The notes: a model not told the origin generated them from the sequence alone. Numbered from the stretch's first letter, positions 6,531-14,974 are shown. The stretch: 16,668 bases of DNA from CAVQCX01 sp050050175 (GCA_050050175.1 JASFUT010000034.1:1-16668), one strand, 5' to 3'. Numbers and translations: made by a program.

Positions 6531-7246
6531 CGGCGGCGATCCCGGGGAAGGTGTTGGTCTTCGGCTGCGGGCCGCTCGGGCTGGAGGTGGCCGAGCAGCT
6601 CAAGGCGCGCTCGACCGATCTGCTGCTGGTGGACGATGACGCCGACCGCGTGGCGCAGGCTGAGGGGCTGGGATTCGCGGCGCGGCGGCTGAGCTACACC
6701 GACGACCGCGAGCTCGAGTCCCTGGGCATCGGCTCGGACGTCGACGTGGTGTTCAGCCTGTTCATGCAGGACTCCGAGAACGTGTTCCTCACCATCTCCG
6801 TGCGCGCCCTGGCCGCCGGGACGCGGATCGTGGCGGTGACCCAGTCCCGGGAGTCGGCGCGCAAGCTCCTGGCCGCAGGTGCCAGCAAGGTCATCGACCC
6901 CTACGAGATCAGCTCGCGGAAGATCCACGAGCTGATCCGCCGGCCGCTGGTCGCCGAGACCCTGGAGCGGACCGTCTTCGGCCGACACGACCTGGACATG
7001 GCCGAGGTCCGCGTCCCCGGCGGCTCCTACCTGGACGGGCGACGGATGCAGGAGGTGGACCTGGCGGAGGACTACGACCTGGTGCTGCTCGGGGTCGTGG
7101 ACCGGGACGTGAGCGACGAGCTGGTGTTTGCCACCAGTGCGCTCGACAGGCGGCTCGACGCTGACGACGTGCTGGTGGTCATCGGCCCGGCGGATGAGAT
7201 CGATGCCTTCAAGGCCGACCTGGCGTCCGACCGGCCCCGGCGCTGA
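6527..7246 (+). CDS. Stand-alone RCK (TrkA-N/TrkA-C) protein, likely K+ channel regulatory subunit
   Basis: A 239-residue cytosolic protein with no membrane segment. Residues 8-135 form a TrkA-N Rossmann domain with GCGPLG (G13, G15, G18) and acidic D36-D38 at the end of the second strand; residues about 155-235 are TrkA-C-like and end with 'ADDVLVVIGPADEIDAF', closely echoing the channel's own end. The start is the GTG at 6527 in a GTGA overlap with the channel's stop, with AGGGAG six bases upstream. TrkA-type proteins bind NAD(H), ATP/ADP or c-di-AMP and control K+ flux. Translational coupling to a channel with its own RCK suggests the two RCK types assemble into one hetero-octameric gating ring; that is inference. 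Alternatively it could serve a Trk/Ktr uptake system, but none is nearby. Confidence 0.87.
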   Translation: MTAAIPGKVLVFGCGPLGLEVAEQLKARSTDLLLVDDDADRVAQAEGLGFAARRLSYTDDRELESLGIGSDVDVVFSLFMQDSENVFLTISVRALAAGTRIVAVTQSRESARKLLAAGASKVIDPYEISSRKIHELIRRPLVAETLERTVFGRHDLDMAEVRVPGGSYLDGRRMQEVDLAEDYDLVLLGVVDRDVSDELVFATSALDRRLDADDVLVVIGPADEIDAFKADLASDRPRR

Positions 7247-7252
7247 GGGGCC
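7233..7252. terminator. Hairpin between convergent genes
   Basis: GGCCCC (7233-7238) pairs with GGGGCC (7247-7252) around an 8-nt loop. It lies across the stop of the RCK gene and the 11-bp gap before the tamB stop. No T tract follows on either strand, so intrinsic termination is uncertain, but it is the only structure in this very tight convergent junction. Confidence 0.3.
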
Positions 7253-7257
7253 TGGGA

Positions 7258-10200
7258 TCAGTCCCGCTCCACGTCGTAGATCAGGTCCACGCCCTGCTGC
7301 TCGCCGGACTGGGCCTCCAGCCGCAGGCGGTCGGTGAGCCTGTAGCGCAGGACCAGGGCGCCCTGGGGGTCGAACAGCCCGACTGCGTAACTGACGTACA
7401 GGTCCGGGGAGAGGTACTTGCCAAGCAGCAGCGAGCTGTCCTCCAGTGTGGCGCCCTGCTGGACCTGGAGCTGGTCCACGCCGACCTCCCCGGCGATCCG
7501 GTCGAGGATCGCCTGGCTCTTGTCCAGGCCCTTGCTCAGCGCAGCCTGGCGCAGGATGGCCGTCTGGTCCCCACTGCCCTCGCCGAGGCCCCGGCCGGTC
7601 ACCAGATAGGCGAGGGCCTCCTCCTCCGGCAGCGGCGGCTCGCTAGAGACATTGACCAGGGGCTCACGCAGGGTCCCGCTGACGTTGAGGATGGCGGTGA
7701 CCGAGCCGTCGCTGGACTTGCGGGTGGCGCGCACGTCCAGCCCGGCATTGGTCAGCGGACCGGAGAAGATCAAGCGCCCCTGCGCGATGGTCAGGTCCTG
7801 GCCGTAGGCCTTGTAGCGGCCGTCGCGCACGAAGATCTCGCCCTGGGCCAGCGTTTTGCCGTTGTCGGCGTCTATATCCAGGGAGCCCGCGAGACGGCCG
7901 CTCAGCCCGAAGCCGCTGAAGCGCACCTTGTCGCCAAGCTTGACCTTGACCTCGGCGCTCAGCTTCGCGGGTGCACTCTTCTGTGGGGCGGTTTCCTCGC
8001 GGCGGCCCACGATCACCTCGTCTTCGGACACGGTCACTGCCGATGCGGGTGGGCGCTTGATCTCGATGTCGGCCTTGGGCACGGTGACGCTGCCCTGGAC
8101 GCTGATCTGCTCGCTGTCCACCTTCACGTCCAGATCGGGCGAGGCATAGGCCACGGCCTCGGGCAGCCGGACCACCTGGAAATCGCTGCCGCGCAGGCTC
8201 AGGGTCACCGGCCACCCCCGGTCGGGGTCCAGCACCACGTCTCCCTGGGCCAGGAGCCGGCCGCCGCCGGAGGCGACGCTGGCGTCCAGCACCAGCCGGT
8301 CGGCGCCCTGGTTCCGGGCGGTGAGGGCGATCTCGGTCAGCTCCAGCCCCAGGTCCGGGACCTTGGCCGACGCCTGGGCGATCCGGGCCTCGCCCTGGAT
8401 CTCGGGACGCTCCGTCGTCCCCGCGAGATCGAGCTTTGCGGTGAGGCCGCCGCTGACCTGCGTCAGCGCGGGGACCCAGATCGCAATCGGGGCAAGGTCC
8501 GGGAGCTCGGCGTCGACCCGTCCCGACAGGGACCGGGCCGCTTGCGCGTTCCCCGGGCCCAGGCGGACCCGGGCGGAGAGGCCCCCCTCGGTGATCAGGG
8601 GCAGGCTCGCATCCGCTGAGATCCCCTTGGCGGTCGCCTCTACGCCGATGCGGCCCTCCGCGAAGGCCCAGGCCAGGGGCTCCCCGTCGGCGACCTCCAG
8701 GCTCAGGGTCACCGGAGTGAGGCGGATCTCAGCCTTTCCCTCGGGCTCGCCCCCCGCGATCCGCACGTCGGCCTGGCCGGAGGCCGCGCCCTCGATGGCG
8801 GTGCCCTCGGGCAGCCAGGGCTCGAACATTGCCAGGGCCACCTGGTCCAGCTCGGCGCGGACCTCCGTGCGATCGGGCGACCAGCCCGCCGTGGCGCAGA
8901 GCCGGCTCCCCTCGCGGGCCAGACAGAGCCGCCCGGCGTGGACCCGATCCGCGGCCAGGGTCAGATCGGCCGGCTGCGTCTGGACCCAGGTCCCCAGGGG
9001 ATCTTTGGCCAGGCTCAGCCCGGAGAGCTGCCCCGTCCAGGCGCCTTGCGCCCAGCCGCCGCTCAGCACGGCCTCCAGGTCCAGCGTCTCGGCGTCCAGG
9101 GCCAGCCGGGTGTCGAAGGCCTCGGGCCGCCCCGTCATGCGGATGCGGGTGCTCTCGGCGGTCCAGTCGCCCACGGCGACGCGGTCGACCGTCGCGCTGG
9201 CGTCCACCCGGTCGGGCGCCCACACCGCCTGCACGCTTAGGCGCTCCACGCGGCCCGCCTGATGGCGAAGCCCCGAGGCCTCGATGGCCGCGTCGAGCGC
9301 GGGCGCCTCGGCGGTCCCGGTGAGACGGGCCTTGGCACTCGCCGCCCCCTGGAGGTCGGGCCAGGAGGCGGCGATGTCCGGGGCATCCAGGTCCAGGTCG
9401 AGGTCCAGGCGCTCGGCGACAAGCCCGCTGGCGCGCAGGCTGTTCGGGCCGCTCACCAGTCGGACGCCGTCCAGCGTCAAACGCCCGGGCCGGTAGCTCG
9501 CCTGCCCGGTGCCGCTCAGGGGCTGGTCCCTCAGGGTCCCCTTCAGGGTGCGGATGACCACCTCCGCCCGGGGACCGTCCTTCTCCATGCCGCCCTGGAC
9601 GGTGCCCGCCAGGTCGATCCGTCCGGGCCACCGGGGCCATCCGATGGATGGATCGAGGTTCTGCCCCTCGACGTCGACGTCCCAGGTGACCGCCGGGGAC
9701 CAGGCCATCTCGCCGGATACGCCCAGCCGGCTGGGGCCGCTGGCCAGATCGAGGGCCTCCAGCCTGAGACCCTGGTCGCGCAGGGTGGCCCGCGCAGTGC
9801 CGCTGAGCTCCTGGTCCATCAGGCGTCCCGACAGGGTCTCGAGGCGGATGTCCGAGCGCAGGCCGTCAGGCCCCACACCGCCGTCGACGTCGGCGGTCAG
9901 GTCGACGCGGCCGGTAAGGTCCGGACGGATCAGGGCGGGGTCCAGGCCCTGCCCCTCGAGGCGGGCGCTCCAGCTCAGCTGGGGCGCCCAGGTCGCCTCG
10001 CCGGTCACCCGTATCTCTCCGCCCGGCAGCCGCGCCAGCACGCGGGCGTCCGTCAACCCTTCGGCGCCGATCAGTCCGGACGCCTCGATGTCGGCACCGG
10101 GCACGCCCGGCCCGTCCAGCCCGGCCGATGCACTGAGCTCCAGCGCGTCCAGGGGACCGTTGAGCCGGAAGCTGCCCGCCGGGCTCCGGACCTGGGGGTC

Positions 10201-10977
10201 GCCCTGCAGGGGCCAGCGGGCGCCGGTCCACTGTCCGGAGAGGGTCAGGCGCATGGCGTCGCCCAGGTCCAGGCGGCCGCTCGTCTCCAGCACGAACGGG
10301 CTTGTCACGCGGTGCTGGATGCGAAGGCCCGCAAGGCTGCCTTCCGCGCTCCCCGCACCCGCCAGGGGGCCGGTCTCGGGAAGATCAGCGGTCCAGTCGA
10401 TCTCGACCCGGAAGGGATAGGCCTCGGTCAGCTCCACGCTGCCCTTGGCCTGGGCCCGTGCACCCAGGGCCACGACCTCGAAGCGCTCGAGCTCTACACG
10501 GCCGCCGGCGGCCCGCGCCGCGGCGCCCGCGCGGTCGATGGTCCAGGTCCCGCCCGGCGTGGTGATGCGCGCATCAGTGAGCGCCGCATCGTCGAGGCGG
10601 ATCGCCAGCGGCAGGGAAGGGGGGCCGCCGGGCTCCGCGGGCTCCGGCTGCGGGGCCGGCCCGGTCTCGCGCCGCTCGTACTCCAGTCCGTCGGCCTGCA
10701 CGGACTCCAGGTGCAGGAGCCCGTCGAGCAACGCCCACGGGCGCCAGCGCAGGGCGAGCCGCCGGGCCGTCACGCGCTGACCGGGGCTGTCATAGACCAG
10801 CCCGGTGATCTCGGGGCTCTCAAGCAGGCTGCCGCTGAAGGCGTCGAATCGTCCGTGCTGCCCGAGCCCCATGGACAGCGCCCAGGCGCCGCCGGACCGG
10901 GTGCCCACCACCCAGCCGAGCGCCAGTACCAGGGCCAGGAGCATCAGCCCCAGGCCGAGGAGGACTCGGCGTATCAC
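7258..10977 (-). CDS. tamB: TamB, inner-membrane-anchored translocation and assembly / lipid-transport protein
   Basis: A 1239-residue protein, near the usual TamB length. It begins with one N-terminal membrane anchor (about 5-25) and continues as a long series of amphipathic beta-strands typical of AsmA-like/TamB bridge proteins. The C-terminal DUF490/TamB-C part is clear: 'EEALAYLVTGRGLGEGSGD', 'AILDRIAGEVGVDQLQV', 'LLLGKYLSPDLYVSYAVGLF', ending 'GVDLIYDVERD'. TamB spans the periplasm, meets TamA in the outer membrane, and is known to help outer-membrane protein assembly and anterograde phospholipid transport. Residues about 330-425 and 426-521 are tandem copies of one unit (WxPxxxW, EGQxLDP, GRxDL, LxDQxLSGT). 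The start is a GTG at 10977 in a GTGA overlap with the stop of tamA. It ends 11 bp from the convergent RCK gene. Confidence 0.93.
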   Translation of the reverse strand: MIRRVLLGLGLMLLALVLALGWVVGTRSGGAWALSMGLGQHGRFDAFSGSLLESPEITGLVYDSPGQRVTARRLALRWRPWALLDGLLHLESVQADGLEYERRETGPAPQPEPAEPGGPPSLPLAIRLDDAALTDARITTPGGTWTIDRAGAAARAAGGRVELERFEVVALGARAQAKGSVELTEAYPFRVEIDWTADLPETGPLAGAGSAEGSLAGLRIQHRVTSPFVLETSGRLDLGDAMRLTLSGQWTGARWPLQGDPQVRSPAGSFRLNGPLDALELSASAGLDGPGVPGADIEASGLIGAEGLTDARVLARLPGGEIRVTGEATWAPQLSWSARLEGQGLDPALIRPDLTGRVDLTADVDGGVGPDGLRSDIRLETLSGRLMDQELSGTARATLRDQGLRLEALDLASGPSRLGVSGEMAWSPAVTWDVDVEGQNLDPSIGWPRWPGRIDLAGTVQGGMEKDGPRAEVVIRTLKGTLRDQPLSGTGQASYRPGRLTLDGVRLVSGPNSLRASGLVAERLDLDLDLDAPDIAASWPDLQGAASAKARLTGTAEAPALDAAIEASGLRHQAGRVERLSVQAVWAPDRVDASATVDRVAVGDWTAESTRIRMTGRPEAFDTRLALDAETLDLEAVLSGGWAQGAWTGQLSGLSLAKDPLGTWVQTQPADLTLAADRVHAGRLCLAREGSRLCATAGWSPDRTEVRAELDQVALAMFEPWLPEGTAIEGAASGQADVRIAGGEPEGKAEIRLTPVTLSLEVADGEPLAWAFAEGRIGVEATAKGISADASLPLITEGGLSARVRLGPGNAQAARSLSGRVDAELPDLAPIAIWVPALTQVSGGLTAKLDLAGTTERPEIQGEARIAQASAKVPDLGLELTEIALTARNQGADRLVLDASVASGGGRLLAQGDVVLDPDRGWPVTLSLRGSDFQVVRLPEAVAYASPDLDVKVDSEQISVQGSVTVPKADIEIKRPPASAVTVSEDEVIVGRREETAPQKSAPAKLSAEVKVKLGDKVRFSGFGLSGRLAGSLDIDADNGKTLAQGEIFVRDGRYKAYGQDLTIAQGRLIFSGPLTNAGLDVRATRKSSDGSVTAILNVSGTLREPLVNVSSEPPLPEEEALAYLVTGRGLGEGSGDQTAILRQAALSKGLDKSQAILDRIAGEVGVDQLQVQQGATLEDSSLLLGKYLSPDLYVSYAVGLFDPQGALVLRYRLTDRLRLEAQSGEQQGVDLIYDVERD
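9415..9990 (-). repeat. Internal tandem duplication in tamB (two units of about 96 codons)
   Basis: Unit 1 runs from W330 (about 9990) and unit 2 from W426 (about 9702) to about residue 521. Shared landmarks in the same order are W(A/S)P followed by (S/T)W, EGQ(G/N)LDP, GR(V/I)DL, a GG-DG turn, TL(S/K)G, DQ(E/P)LSGT and SGP. The units are clearly homologous but diverged at protein level. A weaker third relative may follow. Confidence 0.6.
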
Positions 10978-12704
10978 AGCTCGGGCCCCATGGAGAAGTG
11001 GAGCCGCACCAGGTCCGCTTCACTGTCGCTGACGGGAAAGGCGAGGTCCACGCGAATCGGGCCGACCGGGGACTGCCAGCGCAGGCCCGCGCCCACGGAG
11101 GCCTTCAGGTCGCCCGTCAGGCCGTTGAGCGCATTGCCTGCATCGGCAAAGACGGCGGCGCCCCAGCTTCCTTTGATGGGATGCTCGTACTCCAGGCTGC
11201 CCGTGGCCAGATAGCGGCCGCCGACCACGTCGCCGTCCGCGTCCTCGGGGCCCAGGGACTCGTAGGCGTAGCCGCGCACGCTCTGGTCGCCGCCGGCGAA
11301 GAAGCGGTAGGAGGCGGGGAGCCTGCCGAAGTCGCTGGTCTCGGTGGCCCCGATCTCGGCGCGGGTGAGGAAGCGGCCGGACCCCAGGGGGGCGATCCAT
11401 TTGCCCTTGGCGTTGACCTGGATGAAGGACAGATCGGACAGCAGTGCGCTGTAGGCGCCCTGGACGTCCAGACTGGCGCGCCACCCGCGTTCCGGGCGCA
11501 GCCTGTTGTCCGCCACGGTGCGGCTCCAGCCGATACCGGGCACCAGGAGGGCGACTTCTGAGGATTCGTCCGCGATGGTGGATCGCTCGTAGACCCACTC
11601 GATCCGGCGGTTCTCCGTCCACCCGCCGCGATCGCCCAGCACCCGCGCGCGCACCTTCGCGGACTTGCTCAGGGACGTGTCGGTCTCCTTGCGCTCGAGG
11701 TTCGCGCCCAGGCCCAGGCGGGTTGCGTGGGGTCGGAACAGGGGGATGGTGTACTCGGCGCCCAGGGTCGAGTCCACCGGGGACAGGCGGGTCTCCGCCT
11801 TGAATTGATGGCCCAGGCGGTTCATCCGGCGGTTCTCGAACGAGGCGCTCAGCCTCGGCCCGGTATCCGTCGCCACGCCAATACCCAGTCGATAGGCGAT
11901 ACGCTTTCGCGGCACCAGACGGACCTCCAGCGGCACCCGTCGATCGGTCGCCTCCTGAAGCTGCGGCCGCACCTCCACCGTGGTGAAGTAGCCGCTGTCC
12001 GCCAGGCTTCGGTACAGCGCGGCCAGGGCGTTGGAGTCGTAGGGATCGCCGGACTTGACGTCGACGAAGCGCTCGAGAAAACGCTCCGCGAAGGCGTCCT
12101 GCTTCAGCCTGATCTCGCCGAAGCGGTAACGCTCCCCGCTGTCGTAGCGGATCAGGATGTCGGCGGTGCTCGCCTCGGGCCGCACCAGGATCTCGCTCTG
12201 CACGAAGCGGCCGTCGAAGTACCCCCGCTCCGCCGCCCGCCCCTCGATGCTCGCCTTGAGGTCCTTGTAGCGGCCGTGATGCAGGCGCTTGCCGGTCTGC
12301 ACCTGCTCGCTGCGGGCGGCCTCGAGCAGCTCCGGATCGTCGGCGCCGTCTCCGAGTATTCGGATGTCCGCCTTCTCGATGATCACCGGCGGTCCCGGGT
12401 CGACGCGGAACCGGGCGTGCCAGCATCCATCGTCGAACTTCAGGTCTTTTTCGACGCTGGCCTGGTAGTAGCCGAGCGCCCGGGCGGCGCGCTGGATCGC
12501 CTTGTCGCTGCCCTTGAATACGCGGCGCACGCGCCACTCAGGCGAGTCGCAGGTCTCCCTGGCGAGCGGCAGGCTGGCGCGGATGTTCTCCTGAAGCTCA
12601 CTGGTCGCGCCCTCTATCTCGATGCGCGGCTCCGCAGCGGAGGCCGAGAGGGCGGCCGTGGCAAGCACTGTCGCCCAGGCCCAGCGCATCGGCCGGCGGC
12701 TCAC
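10974..12704 (-). CDS. tamA: TamA, Omp85-family outer-membrane assembly barrel
   Basis: 576 residues from a GTG at 12704, almost the length of E. coli TamA (577). A signal peptide ends near ASAA (residues 21-24). Three POTRA domains follow (about 26-103, 107-188, 191-265), the first holding two cysteines (C52, C94) that could form a disulfide. The 16-strand barrel begins near 268. The Omp85 loop-6 motif VRGY (476-479, in 'FFAGGDQSVRGYAYE') and the end 'GAGLRWQSPVGPIRVDLAF ... GPEL' are diagnostic of TamA. With TamB it forms the TAM complex. The GTG at 12704 gives a GTGA overlap with the upstream antiporter stop; an ATG five codons later (12689) is the alternative. Its own stop overlaps the tamB start by 4 bp. 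The frame stays open upstream to about 13565, but that part is the antiporter's antiparallel-frame shadow. Confidence 0.94.
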   Translation of the reverse strand: MSRRPMRWAWATVLATAALSASAAEPRIEIEGATSELQENIRASLPLARETCDSPEWRVRRVFKGSDKAIQRAARALGYYQASVEKDLKFDDGCWHARFRVDPGPPVIIEKADIRILGDGADDPELLEAARSEQVQTGKRLHHGRYKDLKASIEGRAAERGYFDGRFVQSEILVRPEASTADILIRYDSGERYRFGEIRLKQDAFAERFLERFVDVKSGDPYDSNALAALYRSLADSGYFTTVEVRPQLQEATDRRVPLEVRLVPRKRIAYRLGIGVATDTGPRLSASFENRRMNRLGHQFKAETRLSPVDSTLGAEYTIPLFRPHATRLGLGANLERKETDTSLSKSAKVRARVLGDRGGWTENRRIEWVYERSTIADESSEVALLVPGIGWSRTVADNRLRPERGWRASLDVQGAYSALLSDLSFIQVNAKGKWIAPLGSGRFLTRAEIGATETSDFGRLPASYRFFAGGDQSVRGYAYESLGPEDADGDVVGGRYLATGSLEYEHPIKGSWGAAVFADAGNALNGLTGDLKASVGAGLRWQSPVGPIRVDLAFPVSDSEADLVRLHFSMGPEL

Positions 12705-14566
12705 GAGCCTGCCCCGTCCGGCGTTTTGGCGGGCTCGCCGGATGCGGCCTTGTCGGGCGGGGCCTTCGCCTTCGCGGCTTCGGCGGGATACATGGCGATC
12801 ACCGTCCACCCCGCCTCCGGCTCGGGGTCGCCGTCCTGCGCATAGACGTGCAGGCGTCCTTTCGGGTCGAGGGCGAACAGGGGCAGGGCTCGGGCCTCGG
12901 ACTCGTGCAGGAGGTCGCTCATGTCGAACTTCTCGGTCAGGGGGGTTGCGCGGATCTCTGCGCCTTCCATCAGGCGCTCCGCCAGGGAGGAGTAGCTGAC
13001 CTTGCGGCCGAAGAGGGTGCGCCCGCGGTGCTCGGGGCCCACCCGGTGCTCCTCGGCCTGGTCCTCCTCGGGCTGCACGCGCAGGCCGTAGCAGTTCTCC
13101 TGCCCAAACTCGTGGCGGTAGCGCAGGATTGCAAGGGCATTGCGGTAGGGGTCCGGCGAGAGGGCGAGCACCCGACCTATTCCCGCCAGGTCGAGGGTAC
13201 GGTCGGCGTACTGGGAGACGGGGTTGCCGAAGAAGGTCCTGAGACCCTGCATGTTGGCCGCCCGTACGCTGTGCCAGTTGTCGTCGGCGAGGATCACGGG
13301 GAGCTCCTGCTTCTGCAGCGCCAGGCCGATGGCGCGCGCCACCGCGTTGGCCCCCACCAGCAGGAGGCCCCGGGGCTCGGGCTCGCCCACCCCCAGCCAC
13401 TTGGCAAGCGGCGCGGCCGTGAGGCCCTGCAGCAGGACGGTGCCGACGATCAGCGAGAACGTGAGCGGCACGATCAGGCCCGCCTGGGGAAAGCCCGCGT
13501 CCTGGAGCCGCAGCGCGAACAGCGCGGCGATGGCCGCCGCCACGATCCCGCGCGGCCCGATCCACGCGATCAGCGCCCGCTCGCGCCAGCTCAGATTGGA
13601 CCCTAAGGTGGCCACCGCCACCTTGAGGGGGCGCCCGACGAGCTGCATGGCCGCCAGAACGCCCAAGGCACCCCAGCCCAGGGCCTGCAGGCTGGCCAGC
13701 TCCACGCGCGCAGCCAGCAGAATGAACAACGCGGAGATCAGCAGCACGCTGAGCGACTCCTTGAAGTGCAGAATGTCGCCCGTGCGCACGCCCGGGAGGT
13801 TGGCGAGCACCATGCCCATCAGGGTGACGGCCAGCAGCCCCGCCTCCTCGGCAATCAGGTTGGCGCCCACGAAGGCGGCGAACACGGCATTCAGGGTCGC
13901 CACGTTCTGCAGGTAGTCCGGGATCCAGTGCCTGCGCAGGGCCTGCCCCAGCAGGAGGCCGGCACCCACGCCTACGACCGCCCCCGCGCCGACGATGGCC
14001 GCGAAGGCCAGGGCGGTCGAGGAGACCGCGTCACGGGTTGCGATGATGAACTCGAACACCAGCACCACCAGCAGGGCGCCGAGAGGGTCTATGACGATCC
14101 CCTCCCAGCGCAGCACGTTCGCGACGCCGGCGGTGGGCCGCACCGTGCGCAGCATGGGGACCACGACCGTGGGTCCGGTCACGATCATCAGCGCGCCGAA
14201 CAGGATGGCCAGCTCCCATTCCAATCCGATCAGCCATCGGGCGGCGAGCGCAGTCACCGTTCCACTGATCAGGCTGCCCACGCCAACCAGGCGTCTCACC
14301 ACGTGCCCCAGCCCCTTGATCTCCTGCAGGCGCAGCGTGAGGCTGCCCTCGAACAGGACCACGGCCACCGCCAGGGACACGAACGGGAAGAGCAGGTCGC
14401 CGAGCAGGGCGTCAGGGTCGAGCCATCCGGTCACGGGACCCGCCAGCACGCCTCCCAACAGCAGGAACAGGATCGCCGGCAGACGGGTGCGCCAGGCGAG
14501 CCACTGGCAGACCAGGCCGAGGAGACCGATGGCGGTGAGCTGAATGGCGGCGTCGGCAGGGTGCAT
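12701..14566 (-). CDS. CPA1-type cation:proton antiporter with degenerate RCK-like C-terminal domain
   Basis: A 621-residue inner-membrane protein. Residues about 5-390 are a 12-13-helix Na+(K+)/H+ exchanger domain of the NhaP-like CPA1 type: 'MIVTGPTVVVPML' (T130-P132), the transport-helix 'WEGIVIDPLGA' with D160, and 'WIGPRGIV' (R339) in a late helix. The usual Asn before the catalytic Asp (ND pair) is Ile here (I159-D160). After the membrane part comes a TrkA-N-like fold (about 398-495) whose dinucleotide loop is GANAVA rather than GxGxxG, then a short domain to about 595 and a Lys/Ala/Pro-rich tail. The ion cannot be read: Na+ or K+ are both possible. The ATG at 14566 has only a weak ribosome site (TGAGAA). 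It is first gene of a run with tamA and tamB, joined to tamA by a GTGA overlap. Confidence 0.88.
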   Translation of the reverse strand: MHPADAAIQLTAIGLLGLVCQWLAWRTRLPAILFLLLGGVLAGPVTGWLDPDALLGDLLFPFVSLAVAVVLFEGSLTLRLQEIKGLGHVVRRLVGVGSLISGTVTALAARWLIGLEWELAILFGALMIVTGPTVVVPMLRTVRPTAGVANVLRWEGIVIDPLGALLVVLVFEFIIATRDAVSSTALAFAAIVGAGAVVGVGAGLLLGQALRRHWIPDYLQNVATLNAVFAAFVGANLIAEEAGLLAVTLMGMVLANLPGVRTGDILHFKESLSVLLISALFILLAARVELASLQALGWGALGVLAAMQLVGRPLKVAVATLGSNLSWRERALIAWIGPRGIVAAAIAALFALRLQDAGFPQAGLIVPLTFSLIVGTVLLQGLTAAPLAKWLGVGEPEPRGLLLVGANAVARAIGLALQKQELPVILADDNWHSVRAANMQGLRTFFGNPVSQYADRTLDLAGIGRVLALSPDPYRNALAILRYRHEFGQENCYGLRVQPEEDQAEEHRVGPEHRGRTLFGRKVSYSSLAERLMEGAEIRATPLTEKFDMSDLLHESEARALPLFALDPKGRLHVYAQDGDPEPEAGWTVIAMYPAEAAKAKAPPDKAASGEPAKTPDGAGS

Positions 14567-14577
14567 GGGTGTTCTCA

Positions 14578-14604
14578 GGCCGCGACCCGGGGCAGTCGCG
14601 GGCC
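14578..14604 (-). promoter_or_regulatory. Inverted repeat beside the putative antiporter promoter
   Basis: CCGCGAC (14580-14586) and GTCGCGG (14595-14601) form a perfect 7-bp stem with an 8-nt loop, extended by GG/CC across a one-base bulge. It lies immediately downstream of the likely -10 and ends 12 bp before the ATG at 14566. It may be an operator dyad or a 5'-UTR hairpin; the sequence alone does not decide. Confidence 0.35.
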
Positions 14605-14610
14605 ATTATT
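14605..14610 (-). promoter_or_regulatory. Candidate -10 box of the antiporter-tamA-tamB operon
   Basis: AATAAT on the minus strand (5 of 6 to TATAAT) lies in the only A/T-rich patch upstream of the operon. No good -35 is seen at 16-18 bp. It would give a leader of roughly 30 nt before the ATG at 14566. Confidence 0.35.
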
Positions 14611-14974
14611 TCATATCCGTGGAGGAGTTCCGGGCCGACCCCAGGGAAAGGGTGGTCATTGAGCCGGCAGCGGGCGGCAGACAGCCGACGGGGACGCGCC
14701 ACGGTCCCGTGGGGGGCCTTTCAGGCGGCGACCCCTGTGGCAGATCCACGGCCGCAGGTCAGACCGGGCGGTGTAAAGACCGAGCCTGGTGCGAGGCGCT
14801 CACGGCTCGGACGGCACTGGCGGTCTGCGGCGGAAAGCGGATGCCTGGCCCCACGCCCGCATCACCGCCCTGGCCCGTTCTTCGCTCTCTCGTGGAAAGC
14901 CGGGTGACGGTCGTTTAGGCTGTCTTCGCCTCGACGCGACGTCAACGGACGCGGGCCGTCGCCGGGGTCGGGGC

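Noticed and set aside
9262..11214. A 650-residue plus-strand frame opposite tamB
   Set aside because: It is antisense to well-supported TamB sequence and lacks any recognisable domain or signal.
12705..13565. N-terminal extension of TamA over the antiporter gene
   Set aside because: The extension is Arg/Gly/Pro-rich shadow sequence of the antiporter frame; the TamA signal peptide begins at 12704 or 12689.
14640..14960. Small protein or small RNA gene in the divergent gap
   Set aside because: Short frames overlap in several phases with no domain or ribosome site, and no terminator-like hairpin with a T tract marks an RNA gene.
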